Shown here piece after piece: positions 37,510 through 49,585 of a stretch of 64,000 bases of DNA; position 1 is the first letter of the stretch; each line of letters starts with the position of its first letter. The stretch lies in contig JAESUZ010000335.1 of NCBI GenBank assembly GCA_017311185.1, positions 246,001 to 310,000 on the forward strand, written 5' to 3'. A model generated the notes under the pieces. That model saw only the letters and a list, made by a program, of their open reading frames with translations, did not search any database and had not been told where the DNA came from. The DNA comes from Proteles cristata cristata (Eukaryota; Chordata; Mammalia; Carnivora; Hyaenidae). Made by a program: the position numbers and the translations under genes.

Positions 37510-38320
37510 TACCAAGGTAGGTCCCCGACAGCCTACCAAGGGCTCAGTGATCACGAAGAGAGCTTTTCCAGTTTAAACGTTTTAAAGGCGTTCCTTAAGA
37601 TTTTATATTGAAATGTAACGTTTGTATTTACTGAGCTCCTAAAGGAAATGCCCATTGTCAGGAAGTTTTGTTTAGGGAACGTTGACATGTGAAATTCTTT
37701 TTAAGTGAATAAAACTAAAGTGCATTGGAACCACGTGGCCCCTGATAAAAAAAGAATGAATGAATTACAAAGATCTGTTGTCTCTTATAGTGATGTTGGA
37801 TGGTATATTTTTGGAAATGATTTGGCCTTCCTGTACTAGTGTAACATAATCAACCTGGAGATATTTCAAGGATAATTTCTTTTCAAAAGAAAATTACACA
37901 GGAAAGATGAGTAAAGTGCCAAACAGGATATGCACTGGAATTGTCAGAAGTATTTAATGATCTAGAGGGTTGGGGCATTGTGTGCTATTATATAACTGGC
38001 TGAAGGTAACTTTGGGCAAAATAGATTTTCCTCTCTTGTTTGTGTGGTTGTTGTTGGGTAATAGGAAATGTCCCGATTATTATCGATCACCATTATAAAC
38101 ATCAGGACAATTAGTTAACTGTTTGGCTCCACAAGTTTCCATTCACAATTACATTTGCAGTTATTGGTCTTTTGCTTGACAGCCTACGACCACAGGAATC
38201 CAACAGCTGACTCCACAGAGTACTGACCTTACTCTTACACTTTTAGAATAGTGTTTATATCCTCTGGCCCAGTGTGGAATCTTGAGTACCCAAATGCCTT
38301 CGGACATTGGTGGCAGCAAG

Positions 38321-38324
<4 letters not shown>
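37510..38324. other. No gene or recognised repeat
   Basis: AT-rich unique sequence downstream of the CpG island. If the exon at 36270 is real, this would be intron 1. Confidence 0.4.

Positions 38325-38361
<37 letters not shown>
38325..38361. repeat. (TG)n microsatellite
   Basis: About 18 TG dinucleotides, followed by a T/G-rich imperfect stretch. Confidence 0.97.
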
Positions 38362-38462
38362 TTGTTTTGGGTTTGGGTTTGGTTTTGGCCAAGGGTGCCA
38401 TGGCCAGATTTTACTACAATAAGGAAAGGGTCACATAGTGATTTTGTACCACTATTATTTCA

Positions 38463-38667
38463 GTGTTGTTTTTTTTTTTTCTAGGAGAGAGAGACAGCAT
38501 GAGCAGGGGAGGGTCAGAGAGAGAGGGAGTCACAGACTGAAACAGGCTCCAGGCTCTGAGCTGGCAGTCAGCACAGAGCCCGATGTGGGGCTCGAACCCA
38601 TGAACTGCGAGATCATGACCTAAGTGAAAGTCGGACGCTTAACAGACTAAGCCACCCAGGCGCCCCG
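38463..38667 (-). mobile_element. SINE, young subfamily, with target-site duplication
   Basis: Reverse-oriented complete copy. The 12-bp duplication ACTATTATTTCA lies at 38451-38462 and 38668-38679. Confidence 0.95.
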
Positions 38668-38679
38668 ACTATTATTTCA

Positions 38680-39915
38680 AATATAAGTAAATTTCCTTCA
38701 CTGGAACCATCTATACCAGTCTGGAACATGACCTGTGGTATCTTCAATATTAAAATTTCTCTCTGCTTGGCATCTTCTTGTGGGAATAATCAGGGTAATG
38801 ATGTTGACTCCTGGGTTTTAGGATTCTAATGACATTGGGGTCGGTTCCTCATACCATGGAATGAAAACAAAAGACCATCTCAAGGCAAATTTGCTATTCC
38901 TGTATGTGGACCTTGTACTATGAGACCACTTAATCAGTCTGCATGTTTCCATATATTGGATACACAAAAGTAGAAAATATAAAGGAATGGGCATCAGGGG
39001 GATGCCCCTACCCCCTTCCTATCTGACTTCTGTAGGCGTTTGCGTGTATATGCCGGCACACCCACATCCCATCCTCATTCTCGTCTGTTGCTGTCTAGAC
39101 AGTACGCTTGTTGACACAGAGCAAAGGAGCAGAGAATGGGAGACATGCACGCAGTGATATGTAAGCCTTATCCCATCCTGAATTGCCTGCAGGATCATCA
39201 CTGCGCCTTGTGGTTCCAGCCAGGGCATCTGGCCCTGTTTCATGCAGGCACAAAGTGTGACCCATCCCTCTGTACAATGGCTTGTTCCCGGACATTCCAC
39301 ACATGGGCACGGCGAAGGCGCAGAACTCAAACACCTATGGAAGTCTGTGTGTCACATATAAGGGTCTTGCCTGTTCTTCCTGCAGCCTGGATAAGTGGAT
39401 ACTGGCCGGCACTTCCGGAACACAAGGATAAGGTGCCTGTTCCTCCTGTGCATGGAAATGTTAGGGAAAGACATGTGGCTACGTGCCCTGGTATTCCTGA
39501 GCATGTGTCTGGCACACAGCTCCGCCCTTCCACGCAGTGTGCTTAGCGACCCTCTGAGGGAGACCCTGAAACCCTTTTGGCTTTGTGTATGTTCCTCCTG
39601 ATACGATTTCCTGAACCACTCTCTCCTCTGGCCCACACATTCTTACATGCCCCTCATGGTCCTATAAGGGAAGACTGACGTATATATATTTGTGCTTTTT
39701 CTCCTTTTGACCATGATCATACAAGGAAAGACTTACTCTAAGTATTGGAGGGTGTCAGAACCCTCACTCAGGTCTAGAATACCAAACTAAAGGTCAGAAA
39801 TATGTCTAGCAATTGTGAGAAAATGAACATATCTACAGTAAGAGGATCTCCAGTGGGATTTCCAGGAATCCCTTATAAGCATGGTTTTCTTGAATAACAG
39901 TGTTACTCAAGAAGA
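38680..39915. other. No gene recognised
   Basis: Open frames on both strands at 39019-39636 overlap each other and have no domain or CpG enrichment. Treated as chance frames. Confidence 0.4.
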
Positions 39916-39928
39916 GAGACTAGTTTTG

Positions 39929-40159
39929 TGGCACCTGGGTGACATAGTCGTTTAGGTACCCAACTTTGGCTCAGGTCCTTGTCTCAGGGCTTATGAGATT
40001 GAGACCCACAATGGGGTTTTGGGTTTGAGTTGACAGCTCAGAGCATGGAGTCTGCCTCCTAACCTGTGTCTGCTCTCTTTCTGTCTGCTTCACTCCTGGT
40101 TACACCCTGTCTCTGTCTGTCTTTCCAAAAGGAATAAACCTTAAAAAATGCAAGAAGGC
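39929..40159 (+). mobile_element. SINE, older subfamily
   Basis: Head GGCACCTGGGTGACATAGTC, TTTGGCTCAGGTCCTTGTCT and tail GGAATAAACCTTAAAAAA. Flanked by AGACTAGTTTTG at 39917-39928 and AGACTAGTTTTGG from 40160. Confidence 0.8.
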
Positions 40160-40170
40160 AGACTAGTTTT

Positions 40171-40345
40171 GGCTTGCCCGTGTGACTTAATCAGTTAAGA
40201 ATCTGATTCTTGATTTCAGCTCATGTATGATCTCACAGTTCATGGGATCAAATCCTGTCTCAGATTCTGTATCACAGCTTGAGATCCTCTCTCTCCTCTC
40301 TGCCCCCCCACCTTCACTCTCAAAACAACCATGTAAAAGAAAAAG
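40171..40345 (+). mobile_element. SINE, older subfamily
   Basis: Diverged copy that follows the previous SINE directly: GACTTAATCAGTTAAGAATC, TTCAGCTCATGTATGATCTC, GTTCATGGGATCAAATCC, then a C/T tract. Confidence 0.65.
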
Positions 40346-41190
40346 AGACAGACTTGTCTTTCCATGTATAATACATTGCTTTATTGAACAAAGATCAGTT
40401 AGTAAAACATTCTTGTTTTTAAGGGCATCATGAATTTCATCCAAAATATCTCTCTCCTTTCAGCCATCAGTGCCACTCAAAAAGAATGTGGGAATTTTGA
40501 TGATCGTCTTTCACCATAAAAAGTACTGTATTCCACAGCAAACTCTTAAGCTCACATTAGTGTCTCCATGTGCCGGTGCCTATCTTCATACACAGTTTAT
40601 GCTAGTAGATGACTCTCCTTTAGGTTAGAAACAGAAACACCTTATGCATTAACTTTCGGTGATATCCCTCTTGAGACATGAACTTTGCCATAGCTATTGC
40701 TTACCAAACTTTTCATGTGAAAATGACCAAAACAGAAGAACCAAACCTACAAAGTGTTCAGTTTCAGAATGTCCCCATAGTGAACGAATACATTTCTGAA
40801 TCTTGGCCATAGGACCCTGGGATTCAGATCATCATTTTCCTTCACTGACTTAAGAGATAACCCTATCTGTCTGGATAATTCCATAGGAAGCCCTTTTTAT
40901 CCAATGGCTCACGTAGATGGGAATTCTGATTGTGTAGAATCCATGGAGCATTTAACCTGGAACATAAAGTTGTGGGATAGAGAGAATCCTGATTTCCTAA
41001 AAGCCTCCCAGTGGGTTTGCAGTAGTGCTGACTATAAACTCAGCTTCCAAACCTTTCACACTCAGGACTCACTCTATTCTGCCCTGCTTCCTGCTCCACA
41101 TTGACTGTAAAAATTGACTTCCCCGTATATTTCAGGTTTTCTCCTGCCAGAAGGCTCAATATATGAAGGGAATACAAAAATCACCAATAA
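40346..41190. other. No gene or recognised repeat
   Basis: Unique-looking sequence without a convincing open frame. Confidence 0.4.
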
Positions 41191-41392
41191 AGGACACCTG
41201 GGTGGTCAGATGCTTAAAACTGGCTCTTGCTTTCCGCTCAGGTCATGATCTCATAGTTCATGAGTTTCAGCCCAGCATTGGATTCTGTGCTGACAGCACA
41301 GGATCTATTTAGTATTCTCTCTTCTTCCTCCATCCCTCTGCTGCTTAAACTCTCTGCCTCTGTTAAAATAAATGAATAAATAGTTTAAAAAC
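41191..41392 (+). mobile_element. SINE, older subfamily
   Basis: Head AGGACACCTGGGTGGTCAGA, CCGCTCAGGTCATGATCTC, GATTCTGTGCTGACAGCAC, tail AAAATAAATGAATAAATAG. Flanked by similar CACCAATAAA sequences. Confidence 0.8.
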
Positions 41393-41399
41393 TCACACC

Positions 41400-42047
41400 A
41401 ATAAATAAAAGAGAACGGTCCCAATCAAAGAGGAGGTGATGGGAGAATGGGCAAAATGGGAAGGGGAGAAGGAGACACAGGCTGACACGTATGGAAAGAA
41501 TAAGTCATCTGGATAAAAAGCACAACATAGGGGGGACATAGTCAATGGTACTGTAAACGTGTTGTGTGGTGACAAATGGAAAGTACAGCTGTTGTGAGCA
41601 TAACATAATGTATGTTGTTATCTTCAAAACACTAGGTAGTATTCCTGAAACTAGTGTAATATCGTGTGTCAACTGTACCCAGATAAACAGTCACTCCATT
41701 TAAGGTGACATTCCAGACCACCTTTAGTATTGCATTACATCTTCCAGAAATCGGACACCAGAGCCAGCTTCTAAAATGCATATATATGGCAGGATTTTAA
41801 AAAATAATGTGTGGAAATTCTAGATTTCATTTTATTGTTAATCTTTATAGCATTAATATCAGGAGCTACATTTACTTTTAAGGAAAATGTCTTGTGACTG
41901 AATCACTTGAAAATTATTTGAATGGGCAATCGAATAAATATCACACTCCCTTAGTGGGATCCTCTATATTTGCTTTCTGTCCCTCTCTCTCTCACCCTCA
42001 CTCTCTCTCTCTCTCTCTGTTGTTTTCTGTCTGTGTGTCTATCTCTC

Positions 42048-42109
<62 letters not shown>

Positions 42110-43490
42110 GTCCCCAGACTGTCAGGAACCTCTCGAATGTGCCTGCCCAACTCCATGGCCACTGCCAGGGCATAAATTCCACCAGCACTCAGACTAGAGA
42201 CCCTTTCTAAGGCCAACCCAGAACAAAGCGGAAGGAAAAAGAGTATCTCTCAGGCGCACACTCCTGCTGCCTGTGTGTCTTCCGTCCAGCCAGGTCCTCC
42301 TGGCTCCCACCCCACCCTGGTGTCATTGCCCCTTCTTTAACTGCCTGAGAAAACTACCTGGTGTTTGATTCCTGTGGAAAAACACAACAACTGTCCTCAG
42401 ATCTCCCAGGCCAATGATCCTACAGGAAAAGAAGAAAACAAAACAAAACAAGAACAAGAACAACAACCATGAAACACGAAACCAAGAATCAAAACATGAG
42501 AATTCTCATCCCAACTGTATGGATTCCTAGCTGAAGCCAGACAGTGAGGCTCTCCTCCAACATCCGTCTAGATCCATATTTGGAGCCCAAGAACACTCAT
42601 TCCATGGTTTGGGGAGTCACTCAACAGCTTTGTCACATGAAACACTTATGGCATGTTTTGGCTTTGGTTAAAATATCTATCTCCAGAATAAACTAGCTTT
42701 TGGAACACAAATATGCACAATTCGCCGACATAGTAGACACATCCCGGAGGAGTCCATTCACTGAAGTCATCCATATAGCCAAAGCACTGAATTCTACCCT
42801 GTACATAAGTAGAGAGAAGGAGGAGACACACACCTGCCCAGTGACAAGGGAAAGGCAAAAGAAGGTGATGAAATGACCCCCTTGATGTGGTAGCTACAAG
42901 CCCAGAACTCAAGAATCACCCACCACTATAGAGTCAGGGGATTACCTTACAACCGAGCTTGGCATGCAGAGGCCCTGAATCATTTTTTGCTGATCGGCCG
43001 AATAATGCCACAGGGAACGAACGAACTGAGAGGCCAGCGAGCAAAGCCAGGCAAGGGGAAACCTACCTGTTCTGTGGTGGTATAAAGAAAACAGGTGCTT
43101 TTATCAATACCAGCCAGAGGGTAAACAGCACAGGGCAGGAGAATGAAGGAATTCTGAGGATGGAATTTTCTCCCCTCGTTACAGGGGGAAGCTGATCTGT
43201 CCTCCAGCTCTGAAGCATATGGTAAGAGGATACCACGTGTCTGTGATAGAAAGTTTTGATGTAAACCAATGCAAGTATCAGCTCTCCTCCTTTGCTAGAA
43301 TGTTGGCTTCTATTTACAGACATTCTAAGGGTCCCCTCTCCCTTCCTCACCCCCGCTCTTCCGCTCTTACCCACATATCTTATCCTTACGGCAATCCTGC
43401 AGTGTCTGGCTCAATATCCACCATTCCATTTTGTTTTGTTCTGCTTGTCAGCTCTTTTTTTTCCCCTGAGGAAAAGCTGGGAATTGAAAC
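41400..43490. other. No gene recognised
   Basis: Unique-looking sequence with a long (CT)n-(CA)n compound repeat, listed separately. Short open frames near 43063-43374 and 43219-43495 overlap on opposite strands and show no domain. Confidence 0.4.
42053..42107. repeat. (CA)n microsatellite in a compound (CT)n-(CA)n tract
   Basis: About 27 CA dinucleotides, preceded by TC-rich runs from about 41985. This is the longest pure dinucleotide array in the window. Confidence 0.98.
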
Positions 43491-43501
43491 GTTAACAAAG
43501 G

Positions 43502-43729
43502 AGAGGGTCCCTGGATGGCTCAGTTCCTTAGTCACTGGACTCTTGATTTTGGCTCAGGTCATGATCTCATGGTTTGTGAGTTCAAACTGTGCATCAAGTT
43601 CTGAGTTGACTACGTGGGGTCAGCATGGGATACGCTGTCTCTCCCTCTGTCTCTCCTCTGTCTCTGCCCCTTCTTGGTTTTCTCTCTCTTTCTCTCTCAA
43701 AATAAAATAAAATAAACAGAAAAAATACT
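43502..43729 (+). mobile_element. SINE, older subfamily
   Basis: Head AGAGGGTCCCTGGATGGCTC, TTTTGGCTCAGGTCATGATC, tail CTCTCAAAATAAAATAAAAT. Flanked by TTAACAAAGG at 43492-43501 and 43730-43739. Confidence 0.85.
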
Positions 43730-44223
43730 TTAACAAAGGTTTTCAGGAGGTGAAAGGGAATTAGAATACTCTCAAAACCTAGCCAACACCCTCACCTGCT
43801 GCAGTCTACACAGCTGATGATATAAATAAGAAAAGATGTCTGCATTGGAGCACATATGATTCTAACACAAGACTATATGATGGCACGTGTGGGTTGGGGA
43901 AGAGGGTTTCCAACTGCATGTGACTCCTGATGCTTATTACTGTGGACTACTTTCTTACTGGCCCACAAGTAATTTGAGACCAATGTTTTGTTAATAACCT
44001 CTTTCACCTGCCAGGACAGCTCGTTATAACGGGGAACCACATCCGATGGCTTAAGATGTAAGCCAGACTTCCCCTAGACCCTCAACCAAACTAAACATTA
44101 GAACTGTAGGAGCAAGGGGATCACAATTCTGTTCGGTCAGTCATAAACTTATTCATTTCACAAGTATTGAACACTGAGGTTTGATATTCTCAGAAATACA
44201 ATAGTGAGTAGGATAACATTCTT

Positions 44224-44428
44224 TTTTTTATTTTAAATGTTTTATTTAGAGGCAGCATGAGCAGGGGAGGGTCTGAGAGAGAGGGAGTCACAGACTGAAA
44301 CAGGCTCTAGGCTCTGAGCTGGCAGTCAGCACAGAGCCCGATGTGGGGCTCGAACCCACGAACCGCGAGATCATGACCTAAACGAAAGTCAGACGCTTAA
44401 CCGACTAAGCCACCCAGGCGCCCCAAGC
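44224..44428 (-). mobile_element. SINE, young subfamily, with target-site duplication
   Basis: Reverse-oriented copy between AGGATAACATTCTT (44210-44223) and AGGACAACATTCTT (44429-44442), one mismatch. Confidence 0.93.
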
Positions 44429-44534
44429 AGGACAACATTCTTAAATGATTTTTTCCCACCATATAGTATTTCATGGCCCTATGTATCCAGTTGTATATCA
44501 TGCAGGGCATGATTAATTGATTGCACTACTTTCA

Positions 44535-44760
44535 TAGAAGTTTCCGAAGATTAGCAGAGGGAGTGAGATGTGACAGATGTGGGTTCAAATCCTGGCTCTG
44601 CGACATCGATATATTTGGCAAATTTCTTAACCTTTCTAAGAATTAGTTTCCTTGTCTGTTAAATGGGAATAATACCTATCGCCCAGGACTGCTAGTTTTG
44701 CGTGAGAGAAAATCATGTGTGAAGTGCAGAGAATTGTACTGGCGTATTATAGGAACTAAG
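44535..44760 (+). mobile_element. MIR (ancient mammalian SINE)
   Basis: MIR phrases in order: GTGGGTTCAAATCCTGGCTC, TTCTTAACCTTTCTAAG, AGTTTCCTTGTCTGTTAAAT and GGGAATAATACCTATC. Confidence 0.85.
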
Positions 44761-45014
44761 GGAAACTTAGTCTGTTCCCTCTGTAATCCTATGGCTTCCT
44801 GATCAGCTAGATATTACTTTGTACCGAAGGCGAGTCTCTCTGTGCCCCTCTTGTGTTCACTACTCTCAGTGAATTAGACTTCCTTCTCCCAAGTAAGTCT
44901 GTTTCTGACATGACACTTTACATAGTTCAGCTGCAGTTTGCTTTCAGAACGGGCCAACGCGAAAATTTTAAGAAAGCAAACCAAGACTTTGGAAAGTTTT
45001 TTACACCATTACTA

Positions 45015-45285
45015 TAAATACTAATGTTTACTGACTCACAGTTAGGCGAGTTCCAGACACGATCCTAAGTGTTTTACCTGTGTTGCCTCACTGAAATCAT
45101 GAGAGCTCCATGAGGTAGTTGCTATGCTGTGCCTGTTTTTACAGCTGAGAAAACTGAGGAGCAAAGAGATGAAGTAGCTTGTTCAAATGTCAGCTGCTAG
45201 GAAGAGAGCAAGAACTTTAGATCCCAGACAGCCTCGTGCAGGGGCCTCCCTCTTAATCACTGTGCTATATTGCTTCCTGCTAAGG
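45015..45285 (-). mobile_element. MIR (ancient mammalian SINE)
   Basis: Reverse-oriented MIR: TCCTAAGTGTTTTACCTG, TTTTTACAGCTGAGAAAACT, GAGGAGCAAAGAGATGAAG, AGCTTGTTCAAATGTCAGC and ATCACTGTGCTATATTGC. Confidence 0.85.
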
Positions 45286-45289
45286 GACT

Positions 45290-46140
45290 CTAGGGTAGTG
45301 AAGTTTATGTGGTGTTGAAAAACAAATAAGATCGAAACAGGTAGAAAGGTTTCCAGTCAATTCATTTAATAACAAATTAGTGAGACTTAATCAAATGCTT
45401 ATGACATAGGTGTATGGGGGGAGACAGAGAGAGAGAGAGAATCTCCAGTGTCCAGTGTTTCTGTTACATAAAACTGAATAGATACAGGTACTTCTTCTGT
45501 AAAATGTGGGAAACAAAACTCCATAAACATATTATATTCATCCAAGGTGTCCTGGGTCCTCTCAACATGGCTGGCACTATAGTAACAAGACACAGATGAC
45601 AAAAATGAATCCAGCCAATGAGGAACATATGGTCTAGGAGGGGAGCAAGAGGTTCGTGACAACAATAATAGTGTGAAGAAAAATTTTGGAAACATAACGT
45701 TGAAGACCCCTAAGGCCCTTGCCTTCGAAATAGGGAACAAGTCCCCTTAGAATTATGGAGGCAACCTTCCTGGGACCCTGATGAGTGTATTTTTCACAGG
45801 ACCATAACAATTGAGAGCTGAACCCTGCTGAGCCGAGCTCTTCCAAGACAGAACTTTCCTCTGCTCAGTTACCCTCAAGTGAACTAGATATTCTCCACAT
45901 ATACAGTCTCCCTCTCCCACCATCCAACGTCCTGCCTTCTTGATGTCTGAATTTCTAGAAACATCAATATATAAGGTCACATCAGATAGTTCCTTCCAGA
46001 GAGAGGGTCTCCACTATGCTGTAGATTATTTCAGTGGAATCTGGCCCAGGGACTGGACACGAACTCTAAGATCTACATTCAAAGTCTCCTCAAATGCTTG
46101 TTTTTAAGAAAAAAATCAATCCACGCAGCTTCTATTAGAA
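45290..46140. other. No gene or recognised repeat
   Basis: Unique-looking sequence with a short (GA)n. The opposing 113- and 70-codon open frames show no domain. Confidence 0.4.
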
Positions 46141-46149
46141 ACAGTCAAC

Positions 46150-46365
46150 ATTAGGGGTACCTGGATGGCTCAGTCGGTTAAGCGTGAGACTTCCACTCAG
46201 GTCATGATCTCACAGTGTGTGGGTTCGAGCCACACGTCGGGCTCTGTGCTGTCAGCTAACTAAGAGCCTGGAGTCTGTTTCAGATTCTGTGTCTGACCCT
46301 CCCCTGCTCATTCTATCTCTCTCAGAAATAAACGCGTCATTAAAAAATAAATTAAAAAAAAAGAA
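46150..46365 (+). mobile_element. SINE, older subfamily, holding a duplication breakpoint
   Basis: Complete older-type copy (GGGGTACCTGGATGGCTCAG, TCCACTCAGGTCATGATCTC, tail TCTCAGAAATAAACG). From 46191 onward its sequence is repeated at 48457, so the proximal breakpoint of the tandem duplication lies inside it. Confidence 0.85.
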
Positions 46366-46855
46366 ATAGTCAACATTATTCCCAATCTCAAAGCTGGTTT
46401 TATACAAAAGATGAAGTGAAAAAGAATTAGTACATAAAAGGCTTTTCTAAACACTCAACTTTCAAAATGACAAGATGAAAACATAGGGCGAAACTGTCTT
46501 TTCATTTCATGTTAAGAGCTAAAGAGAAAATATGCTTCAGCTTTGAAGAATAAAGGAATAGTAACAGTACACAAAGCAAGAATCAAAGACAAAGAAAAAT
46601 TGTATTATCTTGAGAGTGGCCACTTCTTAGCACAATATTTACAGACTGTGGTATTTCTCATAACTCCTTGGTGTCCTAGAGGAAAAAATGCCTGTTGGAC
46701 TAACTTTCATCTGCCTTCATGTCTACCTTTCCTTTTAGGATTTAAAGCACTCCTTAATTTAATTAAACAAGTAGAAAGTTTTATTCTTTTTATTACAGAA
46801 GTGGAGTTTATAGTCTGTAACTTCCTATTCTCCCTGCTATCTTGCTCCCTTACCT

Positions 46856-47060
46856 TTTTTAATGCTTTATTTATTTCTGAGAGAGAGATGGAGATTGCAT
46901 CAGCAGGGGAGGGCAGAGAGAGATGGAGACATAGAATCCGAAACAAGCTCCAGGCTCCAAAATCGCTGTCAGCACAGAGCCTGACACAGGGCTCGAACCC
47001 ATCAACTATGAGATTGTGACCTGATCCAAAGTCAGACACTAAACACCTGAGCCACCCAGG
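46856..47060 (-). mobile_element. SINE, older subfamily (copy 1)
   Basis: Reverse-oriented SINE: GCTTTATTTATTTCTGAGAG, AACAAGCTCCAGGCTCC, GGGCTCGAACCCATCAAC and CCTGAGCCACCCAGGTGCCC. The same insertion is present in copy 2 of the duplication at about 49375-49585, so it predates the duplication. Confidence 0.85.
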
Positions 47061-47439
47061 TGCCCACCATGCTAATTTTCCTATGTACTTACTTATGTGA
47101 GAGAAAAATATATACTTGCATTATTCATCTACAGACAGAACCAGCTCCTACCAGAAATAATAAAAATATCTGGGCACTGAACGTGTCAGTGCTCCTAAAT
47201 GTCCTTTGCTCAATTTGAGGAAAAGTTTCCTTGACAAGTTTGATCCAACGCCCAATCGAAAGATGCAGAAAAGAACAACATATTTCTGGGGATGGCAGCA
47301 TTGAAAGTACTGTAAAATTGGAGACGAGGATATCTATATTTAAAAGGCTCTGAATATACACTCACAAATACTTAAAGAGTTTTGGTAAGCAGGTTGAAAA
47401 CAGTGCTTTGAAAGACCAAAGAGGTGTAACTTTCGAAGG

Positions 47440-47625
47440 CAGTGTTTCTTACGGTATGGTCTGATACCTCCTCTGTCAACAGAAAAATGGACTGCTAGGT
47501 AAAGTATGGACTCCAAGGCCCCACCCCTAAACTGACCCGGTTTTGGTAAGAGACCCCAAACAAGTACCAGCATACCAATCTGCAAAGGACACACAAGGCC
47601 CGCTTTCTTTAGTGTAAAGTTTGAG
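47440..47625 (-). repeat. Possible MER5-type DNA-transposon relic (copy 1)
   Basis: The run CAGTGTTTCTTACGGTATGG, then GGCCCCACCCCTAAACTGAC and ACCAGCATACCAATCTGC, recalls the MER5A non-autonomous hAT element. Repeated in copy 2 at about 49970-50160. Family call is from memory. Confidence 0.45.
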
Positions 47626-48456
47626 TTGTTTTGGTAAATAGATGAAAGCTACGAAACTCAGCCGTCTGCAGGGACTTGTGAGACCTTGAAGTTCTTGGAA
47701 TGCATAATGCCCCCTTTTTCACACAAGGCACAGATACTGCTCATTGGCCCCCAAACCAGGTGCTTCTGTCGGAATCAGTCCTGCTACCCAGGTCACAGTC
47801 AACCATAAAGATTATCCGGAGAAATGATTTGTATCTCTATATGCTAGACACTCACTGATGAACCAGATGCTCACTGGTGCTGGGGCAGGTGTGGGGTGGG
47901 TGGTAGGGGGAGGGCGTGGGGGAGATAAATGAAGAGAAGCAGACAAAACCAAGTGGTCAAGAACTGATGGAGTTCACCCTAACTCCTAGCAAGGCCGTTT
48001 CTTTAGTCTCTGGAGCTGAGGATGCCTCATTTGGTGACTGCATTCTGTGACGATATGGCAGTGCTTGTACAGTGGTAAGTAATACATACAGTACAACATG
48101 CTACCTTTGTTCGCATTAGACAATGTCAACAGGAAGAGAAGGAAAACCCTCAGTTTTTACTTCTTTGGTAGCCACTAATAGATCTGAATGTTACAGTGCC
48201 TCCTAGGAGGCAAGGTTCTTGCCAAGAGAAGTACAACGCTAATACTAACCCTTCCAAGGGTTCATTCTGAGAGTGTACTGAACAGCAGCATAGATCTTTA
48301 ATGTGATTAGAAAAATCAGGACGGATTTCTCCATGACCCACAAGTATTAGATTCTAGAATTCTTATAAGTTTTCTTGATGCATTGACAGGCAAAGGAAAC
48401 CTCGAAGGGTTTTAGTGAAGCCACGTGTTCTAGAAATATGGCAAATAGCTTTAGAA

Positions 48457-48610
48457 TTCCACTCAGGTCATGATCTCAGAGTGTGTGGGTTCGAGGCTCA
48501 CGTCGGGCTCTGTGCTGACAGCTAGCTAAGAGCCTGGAGCCTGTTTCAGATTCTGTGTCTGATCCTCCCCTGCTCATTCCATCTCTCTCAGAAATAAACA
48601 CATCGTTAAA
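48457..48610 (+). mobile_element. Partial older SINE created by the duplication
   Basis: Lacks the SINE head. It starts in mid-element at TTCCACTCAGG because the duplication breakpoint cut through the parent SINE at 46191. Confidence 0.85.
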
Positions 48611-48624
48611 AGAAATAAATTAAA

Positions 48625-48859
48625 GGGGCGCCTCGGTGGCTTAGTCGGTTAAGCGTCCGACTTTCGCTTAGGTCATGATCTTGCGGTTGTGGGTTCGAGC
48701 CTCGCGTCGGGCTCTGTGCTGACTGCCAGCTCAGAGCCTGGAGCCTCTTTCTGTCTGTGACTCCCTCTCTCTCTGACCCTCCCCTGCTCACGCTGTCTCT
48801 CTCTCTCTGCTAGAAATAAATAAAAAACATTAACAAATTTTTAAAAAATAAAAAAAGAA
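48625..48859 (+). mobile_element. SINE, young subfamily, absent from copy 1
   Basis: Complete young copy (GGGGCGCCTCGGTGGCTTAG ... TCTCTGCTAGAAATAAATAA). Flanked by AGAAATAAATTAAA at 48611-48624 and a similar AGAAAGAAATTTAAA from about 48860. The matching place in copy 1 (about 46340-46365) has no SINE. Confidence 0.93.
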
Positions 48860-49374
48860 AGAAAGAAATTTAAAAAAAGAAATAGTCAACATTATTCCCA
48901 ATCTCAAAGCTGGTTTTATACAAAGGATGAAGTGAAAAGGAATGAGTACATAAAAGGCTTTTCTAAACACTCAACTTTCAAAATGACAAGATGAAAATAT
49001 AGGGCGAAACTGTCTTTTCATTTCATGCTAAGAGCCAAAGAGAAAATACGCTTCAGCTTTGAAGAATGAAGGAATAGTAGCAGTACACAAAGCAAGGTTT
49101 AAAGACAAAGACAAATTGTAGTATCTTGATAGTGGCCACTTTTTAGCACAGTATTTACAGACTGTGGTATTTCTCATAATTCCTTGGTGCCCTAAAGGAA
49201 AAAAATGCTTATTGGACTAACTTTCATCTGCTTTCATGTCTACGTTTCCTTTTATGGTTTAAAGCACTGCTTATTTTTATTAAACAAGTTTAAAGTTTTA
49301 TTCTTTTTATTACAGAAGTAGAGTTTATAGTCTGTAACTTCCTATTCCCCCCGTTGCCATGCTGCCTTAACTTT

Positions 49375-49585
49375 TTAAATGTTTTATTTATTTCTGATAG
49401 AGAGAGAGACAGAGACTTCATCAGCGGGGGGTGGGGGGCAGAGGGAGATGGAGAGACAGAATCCGAAACAAGCTCCAGGCTCCAAAAAAACTGTCACCAC
49501 AGAGACTGACACAGGGCTTGAACGATCAACTATGAGATCGTGACTTGATCCGAAGTCAGACACCTAACAACTGAGCCACCCAGGT
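49375..49585 (-). mobile_element. SINE, older subfamily (copy 2)
   Basis: Paralogous copy of the SINE at 46856-47060, with the same insertion point. It carries extra changes such as GCGGGGGGTGGGGGGCAGAG. Confidence 0.85.

Larger units (their letters stand above)
46191..48456. repeat. Tandem segmental duplication, copy 1
   Basis: About 2.27 kb that is repeated in direct orientation at 48457-51222. It begins inside the SINE at 46150 and ends just before TTCCACTCAGG of copy 2. Contains a - strand SINE and a MER5-like relic. Identity by eye is about 93% in the first part and about 97% in the last 0.85 kb. Confidence 0.95.

Noticed and set aside
39019..39636. Cluster of 68-136-codon frames on both strands
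   Set aside because: They overlap each other and contain no recognisable motif.
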